Assembly (NCBI GenBank): GCA_002782365.1
Contig: PFHP01000006.1
Span: 1 to 13,898 of the forward strand
Origin: Candidatus Kuenenbacteria bacterium CG_4_8_14_3_um_filter_39_15
Lineage (GTDB): Bacteria; Patescibacteriota; Patescibacteriia; UBA2196; GWA2-42-15
Direction of reading: 5' to 3'
Length of the DNA stretch: 13,898 nucleotides
Both the position numbers and the translations under genes were made by a program. The stretch's first letter is position 1. Each line of letters starts with the position of its first letter. The notes beneath the pieces are model-generated. The model saw only the letters and a list, made by a program, of their open reading frames with translations, was not told the DNA's origin and made no database searches. Of this stretch, positions 1 through 7,037 are shown piece after piece.

Positions 1-1
1 G

Positions 2-136
2 AGAGAAAAGAAAAAGTTCAAACGAGAATTATTCGCGATTGACAAAAAGGTTAAATATCCAGTAGAAATCAGTGCTGAGTTGAACAAAATGACGGCGCAA
101 ACAAAAAAACAAATTCAAAAGCAATTTATTAATTAA
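2..136 (+). CDS. C-terminal tail of an unidentified protein (partial)
   Basis: An open frame enters from the left edge and ends at TAA 134-136, giving 44 residues that finish with QIQKQFIN. The tail is rich in Lys, Gln and Glu and has no membrane segment or recognisable motif, so I cannot name the family. Codon use resembles the genes downstream, and the next gene starts 34 nt later on the same strand, so it may belong to the same transcript as the LOG-like gene and the nicotinate phosphoribosyltransferase. It is reported as coding because the frame is open from the edge and fits the tight gene spacing that follows. Confidence 0.55.
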   Translation, partial: REKKKFKRELFAIDKKVKYPVEISAELNKMTAQTKKQIQKQFIN

Positions 137-170
137 GGTGGATTTTTGCAATCCACGAAAGGGCAAAAAT

Positions 171-929
171 ATGAAAAGAGAACAATTGGATTTTTTTCAC
201 GAACAAGACCAGTCGGAAAAAGAGCTCTATCTGCGAGCCAAATTTAAAGTGGGTATCTTGGGCGGTAAAGGGGGACGAGATCAAGCTTATGCGTTAGGTC
301 ATGATCTGACTAAAGAATTTTACACCATTCAAACTGGCGGCTATAATGCCGGTGCGATGGAGGGCGGATTAAATGGGGCCAATGATGCAATTGAGGAAAT
401 GAGAGAAAATAATAAAACAAGAGAATTATTAGACAAGGTCTATCCTTTTCCAAAAGGAATAACGATGGAAAAGAGCGCTGGTAAATTCCCAGAAACGCAA
501 GGTGAAAATATAAAAATAGAAAAAGTGGAAGGTAAAGGGGGTAAATATCAGGCCGAGCATAGATTGGGTAAATTGGTTGAGGATTCAGCCGCTTGTATAA
601 TATTGCCCGGCGACAGCGGCACTAAAACGGAAATTTACGACGCTGTGCATTTTCATCAAAATGTGCAAATGAAACTGGGTTTAGAAACCAAGCCATTAAT
701 TTTCATCGGCAGTAGCCATAATGAAATGCTGCAAAAAGACTTTAAAGAAGTAATCAATAAAAGCGATAATGTCTACGAAATACAGACGGAAAAAGAAGCT
801 ATTAATTTGGTAAAAATACTGCAGAATCTGCGAGACGCGTCTGCTTTGGAATTAACCAAAGATAGAATTGAAGCGCTGGAAGAGGAACGGAAAAGACATT
901 TGCTAAAATTTGAAACTACTAATAAATAA
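171..929 (+). CDS. LOG/SLOG-family Rossmann-fold nucleotide-binding protein
   Basis: A 252-aa soluble protein. Residues 25-55 form a Rossmann-like opening (KVGILGGKGG). They are followed by a glycine-rich stretch GGYNAGAMEG at 56-65, matching the GGGxxGxM segment of LOG proteins, and PGDSGTKTE at 146-154, the counterpart of the family signature PGGxGTxxE. The known family includes cytokinin-activating phosphoribohydrolases that cleave nucleoside monophosphates, and nucleotide-sensing SLOG proteins; which applies here is open. The second Gly of the signature is Asp. Beyond about residue 215 the protein carries a charged helical extension. I chose ATG 171, preceded by GAAAGGG at a fitting distance, over an in-frame GTG at 138, which has no ribosome site and sits 2 nt after the previous stop. 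It lies 8 nt before a nicotinate phosphoribosyltransferase, which suggests a role near NAD or nucleotide salvage (inference). Confidence 0.8.
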   Translation: MKREQLDFFHEQDQSEKELYLRAKFKVGILGGKGGRDQAYALGHDLTKEFYTIQTGGYNAGAMEGGLNGANDAIEEMRENNKTRELLDKVYPFPKGITMEKSAGKFPETQGENIKIEKVEGKGGKYQAEHRLGKLVEDSAACIILPGDSGTKTEIYDAVHFHQNVQMKLGLETKPLIFIGSSHNEMLQKDFKEVINKSDNVYEIQTEKEAINLVKILQNLRDASALELTKDRIEALEEERKRHLLKFETTNK

Positions 930-937
930 ATTCTCTT

Positions 938-2326
938 ATGCCTAAACTCAAACATCATTTTTTCCTGCCGGAATACATTAATGTTTTTGATCTGGATCAG
1001 ATTTATATGACCAGCTCAATGTGGCACGACACCGGCATGAAAGACACTTGGGCGACTTTTGATTTACTGGTGCGCGATATGCCTAAAAACCGGAATTTTT
1101 TGGTGTTTACTGGATTAGAGGAAATGGTTTTGGGATTGAAACATTTTAAATTTTCAGATGAACAAATCAGAATACTCCTCAAATGGAAATTGATTTCCAA
1201 AAAGTTTGCTGGGTATTTAAAAAAAATAAAATTCAACGGCGATGTCAAGGCAATGCCCGAAGGCACACTATTTTTCCCCGGTGAAATAGTAATGAGACTT
1301 ACGGCGCCGTTAATTGAAGGAAATTTATTAACTGCTTTTCTAATTACTTCACTTAGCTCGAATACGATTTTTGCTTCAAAATTTATCCGATCAGTAATTG
1401 CCGCAAAACCACTGAATATAATTGGACCAGCACCTAATCGAGCCCATGCTTTTGAATCTGCTCTAAAGGCAGAAAGGAGTGGTTTTATAACTGGAAGCAT
1501 GGATTGTCCGTCAGTAATCGCGAGAGAGAAGATGAATCTAATGCATGGTGATAATGCCACCATTGCTTACCATGCTTTTATAAATTCTTATGCCACTGAA
1601 AAAGAAGCTATGGAAACGGCGGCTAAATACGCCAAAGTTGATTTATCCTTGATGGTGGATACTTATGATTATAAACAGGGAATTAAGAATGCGATTAAAG
1701 TGGCAGAAAAATTGAAAAAACAGGGCAAAAAATTGAAAATCGTAGTTGATAGCGGCGATTTGTATAAAAACGCTGTATTTGTTAGAAAAGAATTAGATAA
1801 AGCCGGGCTGAAAGAAGTAAGAATAACAGTGGCGAGTAATTTGGACGAATTTAAAATTAAAAAACTAATGGATAAAAAAATTCCAGCCAATACTTTTATT
1901 GTTAGTACGGAAGCGCTAACTTCTTCTGACGATCCGAGAATGGAAGCGGTATATAAAATTTCTGAAATTATTAAGCCAGACGGCACAGTAGTGAATAAGA
2001 TGAAATTATCGCCTGGCAAAATGAGCCTACCGGGCAGGAAACAAGTTTATCGCCAATTTAAAAATGATAAAATGACTAGCGATATAATCGGTCTTGAGGG
2101 TGAAAAAAAATTGGGCACTCCCCTGTTGCGACCAATATTTAAAAAGGGCAAGTTACTTTATGATTTACCGAGCGTGTTGGCAATCAGGGATTATGTAAAA
2201 AGTCAGTTGGAATATCTGCCCAAAAAATATTTAGCAATTGAGACGACTTATCAATATCCAGTCAGAGTTAGTCCAAGATTGAGAAGACTTATTACTAAAA
2301 CCAAAAAAGAAATCAGGGGTCATTAA
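938..2326 (+). CDS. pncB: Nicotinate phosphoribosyltransferase (divergent)
   Basis: 462 aa. The known enzyme joins nicotinate to phosphoribosyl pyrophosphate, with ATP hydrolysis, giving nicotinate mononucleotide in the cytoplasmic NAD salvage (Preiss-Handler) pathway. Family landmarks run in order: an N-terminal segment like YQLTM (DQIYMTSSM, 20-28); PEGTLFFPGE at 107-116; IAYHAFINSY at 209-218, whose His212 aligns with the phosphorylated His of TMAHSFVMSF-type motifs; DTYDYKQGIKNAI at 241-253; VVDSGDL at 269-275; ASNLDE at 299-304; TSSDDPRMEAVYK at 328-340; and KLSPGKMSLPGRKQVYR at 356-372. Some usual spots are altered: GTSN reads GSMDC (186-190), GVGT reads IVST (321-324), and the RR region reads PNRAH (166-170). 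This is therefore a divergent branch, though length and order match the family. It starts 8 nt after the LOG-like gene without a Shine-Dalgarno, so the two are probably cotranscribed. Confidence 0.87.
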   Translation: MPKLKHHFFLPEYINVFDLDQIYMTSSMWHDTGMKDTWATFDLLVRDMPKNRNFLVFTGLEEMVLGLKHFKFSDEQIRILLKWKLISKKFAGYLKKIKFNGDVKAMPEGTLFFPGEIVMRLTAPLIEGNLLTAFLITSLSSNTIFASKFIRSVIAAKPLNIIGPAPNRAHAFESALKAERSGFITGSMDCPSVIAREKMNLMHGDNATIAYHAFINSYATEKEAMETAAKYAKVDLSLMVDTYDYKQGIKNAIKVAEKLKKQGKKLKIVVDSGDLYKNAVFVRKELDKAGLKEVRITVASNLDEFKIKKLMDKKIPANTFIVSTEALTSSDDPRMEAVYKISEIIKPDGTVVNKMKLSPGKMSLPGRKQVYRQFKNDKMTSDIIGLEGEKKLGTPLLRPIFKKGKLLYDLPSVLAIRDYVKSQLEYLPKKYLAIETTYQYPVRVSPRLRRLITKTKKEIRGH

Positions 2327-2331
2327 AAAAG

Positions 2332-2360
2332 TTGACATAATTATATTGCCTTGTTATAAT
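2332..2360 (+). promoter_or_regulatory. Consensus sigma-70 promoter for the rpmA leader
   Basis: TTGACA at 2332-2337 and TATAAT at 2355-2360 are separated by exactly 17 nt, a perfect match to the housekeeping consensus. It begins 5 nt after the pncB stop and points toward rpmA. Transcription would begin near 2367, leaving a leader of about 210 nt before the rpmA start codon. It is the strongest promoter visible in the window, as expected for a ribosomal protein gene. Confidence 0.85.
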
Positions 2361-2523
2361 TTCTTTAGCGGCAGTAATTTTAGATTATCCAACATATAAC
2401 ATTTTCCTTTCTTTATTTGATGGGTTGGAAGAGAAAGGTAGATATTTGGACGCAGTAAGAGATGCAAAAAATAAAAACGGTATTTCCTTGTCTGCCTTAA
2501 AAAAGAAATATAATCTTAAATAA
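2341..2523 (+). other. Coding-like frame without ATG in the rpmA leader
   Basis: A frame open from 2341 to TAA 2521-2523 has a protein-like 3' half: from TTG 2425 it would encode 32 aa starting LEEKGRYLDAVRDAKNKN and ending ALKKKYNLK, an amphipathic Lys-rich helix pattern. No ATG or GTG exists in the frame and the only usual alternative start, TTG 2425, has no clear ribosome site. The 5' end of the frame overlaps the promoter -10 element. Three readings are possible: a small leader peptide, the remnant of a lost gene, or chance in an RNA leader. I recognise no family. The region 2327-2576 holds nothing else except the promoter; no rplU (L21) gene stands in front of rpmA, although the two are often paired in bacteria. 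Confidence 0.25.
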
Positions 2524-2576
2524 AGGATTATTTTACTAGAAAAAAATTATTTATATTTTAACTTTATTAACAAACT

Positions 2577-2849
2577 ATGGCACATAGAAAAGCTGGCGGG
2601 TCAACAAGATTAGGCCGCGATTCAATGTCAAAAAGACTGGGAACCAAGGTAACCACTGGACAAAAAGTTAAAGCTGGGACTATTTTAATGCGCCAGCGAG
2701 GGACTAAAATTCATCCTGGCTTAAATGTTAAAAAAGGCAGCGATGACACGCTTTACGCCATGAAAGCGGGTGTGGCTAAATTTTCTTCTAAAAAGGTAAA
2801 AAAATATGATGGCCAACTGAAGTTGACAAAGTTTGTGAAAGTTAATTAA
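2577..2849 (+). CDS. rpmA: 50S ribosomal protein L27
   Basis: 90 aa, the normal size for bacterial L27. The N-terminus MAHRKAGGSTRLGRDS is the conserved flexible tail that reaches toward the peptidyl-transferase centre of the 50S subunit, and it begins directly after Met with no cleavable extension as seen in Firmicutes. The core RQRGTKIHPGLNVKKGSDDTL (from about residue 40) is diagnostic of the family. No Shine-Dalgarno precedes ATG 2577; the upstream bases are AT-rich. The gene is transcribed alone from the consensus promoter at 2332-2360 and ends in an intrinsic terminator. It is monocistronic here, without the common rplU or obg neighbours. Confidence 0.97.
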   Translation: MAHRKAGGSTRLGRDSMSKRLGTKVTTGQKVKAGTILMRQRGTKIHPGLNVKKGSDDTLYAMKAGVAKFSSKKVKKYDGQLKLTKFVKVN

Positions 2850-2860
2850 GATGTTTTGCT

Positions 2861-2894
2861 AAAACCGTCCCGATTTAACATCGGGGCGGTTTTT
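2861..2894 (+). terminator. Intrinsic terminator after rpmA
   Basis: AAAACCGTCCCGAT (2861-2874) pairs with ATCGGGGCGGTTTT (2880-2893) around a 5-nt TTAAC loop, with one G-T wobble, and ends in a T-run at 2890-2894. It begins 11 nt after the rpmA stop. The A-run on the left arm gives four T residues on the other strand, so it may also stop transcripts arriving from the convergent ATPase gene. Confidence 0.9.
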
Positions 2895-2932
2895 AAAAAT
2901 TCCTTGTCCTTTGTTCTTTGTTTATTATTTAT

Positions 2933-2966
2933 TGTTTATTGATTATTGTTTATTGATTATTGTTTA
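2933..2966. repeat. 14-bp tandem repeat at a convergent gene end
   Basis: TGTTTATTGATTAT occurs twice in tandem (2933-2946, 2947-2960) followed by a partial third copy TGTTTA (2961-2966). The last copy contains the stop codon of the minus-strand ATPase gene (TAA, 2966-2964). Looser versions (TTTATTATTTATTG) extend leftward to about 2920. It is probably slippage-derived AT-rich filler between convergent genes. Confidence 0.8.
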
Positions 2967-5510
2967 AAGGCTTGATTCTGATTTTGGGGCGTCAGTTTCC
3001 TTGGCAACTTCGGCTAGTTTTGAATGTTCCAGGATTTCGGCAGTAATAATACTTCTTTGGCGGCCGTATTTGAGGCGGGAGAGTTCTTTAATCTGGGCGG
3101 CCAGTTCCTGATTGCCACGTTCTGGCAGCATGGTATGCATATTAAAAGATTTGGAAGCGGTGTTGCCTATTAGTAGTCTGACATAAGCAGTATACTTTCC
3201 AATATTAATCAGATCATATTCGGCAAACACGGGAGCAAATTGTTTAGCCATGGTTTCCGCGTCTTCCACCCCGACACGGAAGGCAACCATCGTACCGGCA
3301 TTGCCAAAAACGGCATCTCTCACCGCCGTATCATTATTTTTCACCAGTTGGCCTAGATATTGGTGGGCCATGATTAAATTCAATTTGTATTTTCTGGCTT
3401 CGGCCAGGATAGTAGCAATGGAATCAGTGACAAAATTTTGAAACTCATCAATATAAAGATAAAAATCTTTTCTCTCCGCCTCGGGTACATTAGCCCTGCC
3501 TAAAGCCGCCATTTGCAGTTTTGACACGGCAATCAGCCCTAAAAGATTACTATTAACCTCGCCAACCTGCCCCTTGGAAAGATTAATAATTAATATTTTT
3601 TGATGATCCATGACATCACGAAAATCAAAGCCTGATTTGGGCTGACCAATGATATTTCTGACCATTTCGTTTTCCACAAAGCGCCCGACTTTAGAAATTA
3701 AATAACCGAGCATCTCTGATTTATGGTAATCACTGGTTTTGGCCATTTCTTTTTCCCAGAAAGCTCTGACCATTGGGTCAGTCACAAATTGCAACTTATA
3801 GCGCTGGAATTCTTCGTCAGTAAACATACGGGGGATCTCAACGATGGTGCCGGGGTGCTCTTTATCAGTCATCAGGGTCAGCATGGCATTACGCATATTG
3901 TGCTCAAACATCGGACCAATCATCGCCGGATCAGTCACCAGCTTATAGAAAATAGAAATCATTTCCTGGCAAACGAAATCCATTTCTTCGGGTGTTTCTG
4001 CTTCTAAAATATTTAAGCCGACCGGCCGCTCAACATCTGCTGGATTGAAGTAAATGACATCTTCAGCGCGCGATTTGGGCACATAGGAAACAACAGCCTC
4101 CGCTAAATTACCATGGGGATCAACCACGCAAACGCCATGACCGGCGGCAATGTCTTGTTGAATCATTTTTTCCATCAGAGTTGATTTACCAACACCAGTC
4201 ATACCGATAATATAGACGTGACGACGGCGGTCGCTCTCTCTCATCCGGACAATTGTTTCCTGGCCGCGATAAATGTTTCTGCCCAGAATAATGCCTTCGC
4301 TGGGCATATCTACCGGCGGCTGGGAACTCCTTGCCTGGAGCCAATTAATTCTGGGCGTTTCGGTAGTGGACAATGGAAAATGATAAACGGAAGCCAGCTC
4401 TTCCGTGTTTAAAACAATGCGTTGCTTTTCATTAAAATTGCGATAAATATAGTCACGCACGATTTGATCAATTCTGGGCGTAATTTTACTGAATTTATTG
4501 CCATATTCAAAAACACTGTATTGAGAATAAGCATTAATAATATTATTTAAATACATGTCAGCAGTGTGCTTATCCGCTGCCGAGGCAATAATTCTTAGAT
4601 TAACATCCAAGCCGGCTTTACTGGCCTTTTCTTCTATGCCCTTGGCAGCTTCTTCTTCAAAAGCAGACATTTTATATGGTGTTTGATAGCCTTTTGTTTG
4701 CTGTTCATGCTCGCGCTCTTCTTTGGTTTTTGCCGAAAAACCAGCTACCGCAAAATCCTTGGCGACAGCCAAGACTTTATTGATGACAGAGCCTGCGCCA
4801 ATATAACGGGAGGCTTCAGAAAAACTCTTGCCTTTTTGCATTTGTCTGACAAGACGAATGCCTTTTCTGCGCCAAATTTTTTTGGCTGAACGAACCACAT
4901 ACTGAATAACAGCGCCGTCATTTTCTCCAAGCTTGCTTAAAGAATTAATAATGGCATCAAGCGGATCTGAATCAGTTTTGCGGTAAGTTTTAATGGGCAG
5001 CATAAAATGCTTGGTGAATTTCATATATGCCCCTGATACGGTTCCGGTTGGCTCAAAAATGTTATAATCTTCAATCACATCAATTTGCGCATAGGGATAT
5101 TGGGCATGGACCTGCTGTTCTATGTAACGTTCAAGGTAGCGGGGCGTGGCAATGTAAAAAAATATTTTGCCTTCTCTGGCAACGATTTCAAATGAGAGTT
5201 GGTCGCTGCGGCCGAAAAGCCAGCTCAAAAAACCGCTTTGAGCGCTCAAACCGCCGATGGAGGCAAAAAGCTCTTCAGCCGCTGAAATGTCCTCGACAAT
5301 TTGATCTTTAGTGGCTTCTTTTTTAGAATCTTCAATGTGGATTTCTTTGGGCAAACTGACTGAAAATATAACTTTTTCAAAAGCATGGGGCAGACTTTTG
5401 CCCTTTCTCATCAGACGCCGAGCGATTAAAAGCACAACAAAAACAACAAAGCCAAGTATTAAAAACAAACCAAAAATAAGATAGACTGTTTGGAATGACT
5501 GGCTAAACAT
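2964..5510 (-). CDS. TraG/TraD/HerA-type membrane ATPase, type IV coupling protein-like
   Basis: 848 aa. One N-terminal membrane segment (about 9-30) is followed by a basic stretch, a large uncharacterised mixed region to about 420, and a RecA-like motor. Walker A is GMTGVGKST (436-444). DPHGN (464-468) is typical of HerA/VirB4/TraG ATPases. Walker B is FYLYIDEF (683-690) with Asp688 and Glu689, and a sensor-like stretch IMAHQYLGQL lies at 713-722. Known relatives pump DNA or hand substrates to type IV secretion channels at the inner membrane. No relaxase, VirB4, pilin or other secretion gene is in the window, so the transport role is inference and conjugation is not shown. It follows the 169-aa gene by 3 nt with no Shine-Dalgarno, so the two form one operon read from the symmetric promoter near 6036. 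Proteins of this layout are, from memory, common in Patescibacteria. Confidence 0.85.
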   Translation of the reverse strand: MFSQSFQTVYLIFGLFLILGFVVFVVLLIARRLMRKGKSLPHAFEKVIFSVSLPKEIHIEDSKKEATKDQIVEDISAAEELFASIGGLSAQSGFLSWLFGRSDQLSFEIVAREGKIFFYIATPRYLERYIEQQVHAQYPYAQIDVIEDYNIFEPTGTVSGAYMKFTKHFMLPIKTYRKTDSDPLDAIINSLSKLGENDGAVIQYVVRSAKKIWRRKGIRLVRQMQKGKSFSEASRYIGAGSVINKVLAVAKDFAVAGFSAKTKEEREHEQQTKGYQTPYKMSAFEEEAAKGIEEKASKAGLDVNLRIIASAADKHTADMYLNNIINAYSQYSVFEYGNKFSKITPRIDQIVRDYIYRNFNEKQRIVLNTEELASVYHFPLSTTETPRINWLQARSSQPPVDMPSEGIILGRNIYRGQETIVRMRESDRRRHVYIIGMTGVGKSTLMEKMIQQDIAAGHGVCVVDPHGNLAEAVVSYVPKSRAEDVIYFNPADVERPVGLNILEAETPEEMDFVCQEMISIFYKLVTDPAMIGPMFEHNMRNAMLTLMTDKEHPGTIVEIPRMFTDEEFQRYKLQFVTDPMVRAFWEKEMAKTSDYHKSEMLGYLISKVGRFVENEMVRNIIGQPKSGFDFRDVMDHQKILIINLSKGQVGEVNSNLLGLIAVSKLQMAALGRANVPEAERKDFYLYIDEFQNFVTDSIATILAEARKYKLNLIMAHQYLGQLVKNNDTAVRDAVFGNAGTMVAFRVGVEDAETMAKQFAPVFAEYDLINIGKYTAYVRLLIGNTASKSFNMHTMLPERGNQELAAQIKELSRLKYGRQRSIITAEILEHSKLAEVAKETDAPKSESSL

Positions 5511-5513
5511 AGC

Positions 5514-6023
5514 TTAGTGGTGAGTATTAATTTTTATGATTTTATCTGTTTTAATCTTTGCTTCTTGCTCTAAAAAAAATTTATTAACACCGGGAATAAG
5601 TCTGAGCCAACGTTTGATGAGCTCAAGCACTTTAACGGCAATGGCACGGCCAGTATGAATAATGGCTTCAATTTCTCGCGCCACACGCTCCCCTTCCTCT
5701 CTGAACATCCGGCGGTGAGCCTCATCCATCTTAAAGTAGATTGTTTCCAAATCTTCCTGAAGGACCGATTCAATTTCTTTTAATTGCTTTGATTTTGAGA
5801 CGGCAGCCGGCTGGCTTCTTGGGGCTGGACCTTTTAAACTTGGCTGGTCGCCTTCCAACGAAGATTCCTGACGAGATCCAAGCCGCTCTAACTTTTCTCT
5901 AGCAATTTCTGCTTTTTGGTCAACGGTTCTTTCAATTGGGGAAACTTTTTTAGGCAAGGTTAAATCAAGATTTTTAAAATCCGGCCCCTTTTCTTTTTTA
6001 AATGGGTTTTTGGCTAAGTTCAT
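5514..6023 (-). CDS. Uncharacterised partner of the TraG/HerA-like ATPase
   Basis: 169 aa, with no family I can name. Residues 1-75 are polar, charged and Pro/Ser-rich, so probably disordered. From about 78 to 120 lies a charged, amphipathic helix (EIESVLQEDLETIYFKMDEA) continuing into AHRRMFREEGERVAREIEAI. A more hydrophobic helical part (AVKVLELIKRWLRLIPGVNK) follows at 126-147, then a Lys-rich end. There is no signal peptide, and the hydrophobic stretch is too interrupted by Arg and Lys for a sure membrane helix; peripheral membrane attachment is possible. It is the first gene of the operon and its stop lies 3 nt before the ATPase start, so the products are likely to act together, perhaps as an adaptor. 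ATG 6023 lies only a few nucleotides after the expected transcription start, which makes it close to leaderless. Confidence 0.75.
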   Translation of the reverse strand: MNLAKNPFKKEKGPDFKNLDLTLPKKVSPIERTVDQKAEIAREKLERLGSRQESSLEGDQPSLKGPAPRSQPAAVSKSKQLKEIESVLQEDLETIYFKMDEAHRRMFREEGERVAREIEAIIHTGRAIAVKVLELIKRWLRLIPGVNKFFLEQEAKIKTDKIIKINTHH

Positions 6024-6068
6024 TATGGTATTATTATTATACCATAAAAAAATATTTTATGGTATAAT
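6024..6068. promoter_or_regulatory. Symmetric divergent promoter between the ATPase operon and corA-cysS
   Basis: A 33-bp palindrome has 14-bp perfect arms: ATTATACCATAAAA (6036-6049) and TTTTATGGTATAAT (6055-6068), with 5 bp between. Each arm carries an extended -10 element, TGGTATAAT. On the plus strand TATAAT is 6063-6068, reading toward GTG 6080; on the minus strand it is 6041-6036, reading toward ATG 6023. Neither side has a good -35; each arm covers the other's -35 position with TACCAT. A further TATGGTA at 6024-6030 forms a second inverted pair with TACCATA (6040-6046). Expected starts lie about 5-6 nt before each start codon. Confidence 0.8.
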
Positions 6069-6079
6069 TATATTAGCTT

Positions 6080-7036
6080 GTGGAAATAATATTAATTAAT
6101 ACCCTTGAAATGCCTAATAACATTAAGGAAATAAAAACAAAAAAATTTGTCTGGCTGGATATTACCAGGGCAACACAGGATAATTTAAAATATTTAAAGC
6201 AAGAATTTGGTTTTGATTCAGTTGACCTGGGTGATTGCCTGCCCACAAAACAAAGGCAGAAAATTCACCAGCGGGCGGATTATCTTTTTATGATTTTACA
6301 ATTTCCTTATTTCAACCGGGAAGCAAAAACCATTGAAGCGGCGGAGGTGGATATCTTTCTCGGCAAAAAATTTTTTATTACCATTCATGAGGATGAATTG
6401 AATCCTTTAATAGACTTCTTCCAAATGTACCAGTCTGACCAGATTATGAGGAGCCAGCTTTCCAATGAAACGGCGGTGGATATAATGCATAAACTTTTAA
6501 ATAAGCTTTATCTGTACTGCTATCCAATTTTAAACCATATCAATCTTGATATTAATCAAATTGAACATGATGTTTTAGAGCAGCCGGAGGAAAAAGCTAT
6601 TATGAATATTTTAATGATCAAAAGAAATATTGTTAATTTCCAAAAAACAATGCAGTCTCATAGGGGGATATTACAAAAACTTTTGGAGATCACTTTTGAT
6701 TGGCGGCCAAGAAAAATGGATAATGATTACAATGTGCTGATTACCCATACCAAAGATATCTGGGATTATCTGACTAATTTTAAAGACACCATCAATGCCT
6801 TGCATGAAACGCAGGCATCAATGATCAGTTTGAAGATTAATGAAATAATGAAAACTTTGACAATTTTTTCAGTGATAGTTTTTCCCTTAACTTTATTGGC
6901 TGCCGTCTTTGGCATGAATACTATGAATGCCATGCCATTTGTCAACAGCCAACATGATTTTTGGTATATTATTGGCATTATGTTAATAGCCGTGGTGATC
7001 ATGTTTGGATTTTTTAAGAAGAAACATTGGTTATAG
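6080..7036 (+). CDS. corA: CorA-family divalent cation (Mg2+) transporter
   Basis: 318 aa, the usual CorA length. A cytoplasmic N-terminal domain of about 255 residues, with long charged helices around 120-255, precedes two C-terminal membrane helices (about 258-277 and 294-311). The signature FGMN falls at 277-280, right after the first helix, and a basic cytoplasmic tail KKKHWL ends the protein. Known CorA proteins form pentameric channels moving Mg2+ (also Co2+ or Ni2+) across the membrane; some relatives carry Zn2+. The loop after GMN reads TMNAMPF rather than the common acidic MPE-type loop, so ion preference cannot be read off. GTG 6080 is chosen because the promoter places the RNA start just before it; ATG 6110 is an alternative that would remove 10 residues. 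cysS starts 1 nt after its stop. Confidence 0.9.
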   Translation: MEIILINTLEMPNNIKEIKTKKFVWLDITRATQDNLKYLKQEFGFDSVDLGDCLPTKQRQKIHQRADYLFMILQFPYFNREAKTIEAAEVDIFLGKKFFITIHEDELNPLIDFFQMYQSDQIMRSQLSNETAVDIMHKLLNKLYLYCYPILNHINLDINQIEHDVLEQPEEKAIMNILMIKRNIVNFQKTMQSHRGILQKLLEITFDWRPRKMDNDYNVLITHTKDIWDYLTNFKDTINALHETQASMISLKINEIMKTLTIFSVIVFPLTLLAAVFGMNTMNAMPFVNSQHDFWYIIGIMLIAVVIMFGFFKKKHWL

Positions 7037-7037
7037 T

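Noticed and set aside
138..170. An earlier GTG start for the LOG-like gene
   Set aside because: It lies 2 nt after the preceding stop, has no ribosome site, and the extra 11 residues do not look like family sequence; ATG 171 has a purine-rich site before it.
2419..2457. ATG-started 12-codon peptide in the rpmA leader
   Set aside because: It is too short, has no ribosome site and shows no sign of selection; the overlapping frame ending at 2523 looks more coding-like.
2920..2966. CRISPR-like or iteron array
   Set aside because: There are only 2.4 tandem 14-bp copies with no spacers and no replication or Cas gene nearby.
3250..5311. Several open frames on the plus strand opposite the ATPase gene
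   Set aside because: They are antisense shadows of a long conserved coding region with clear ATPase motifs and have no plausible starts or domains.
2964..6023. Conjugative element or integrated plasmid
   Set aside because: No relaxase, integrase, replication gene, attachment repeats or tRNA insertion flank the ATPase pair, and base composition looks like the neighbours.
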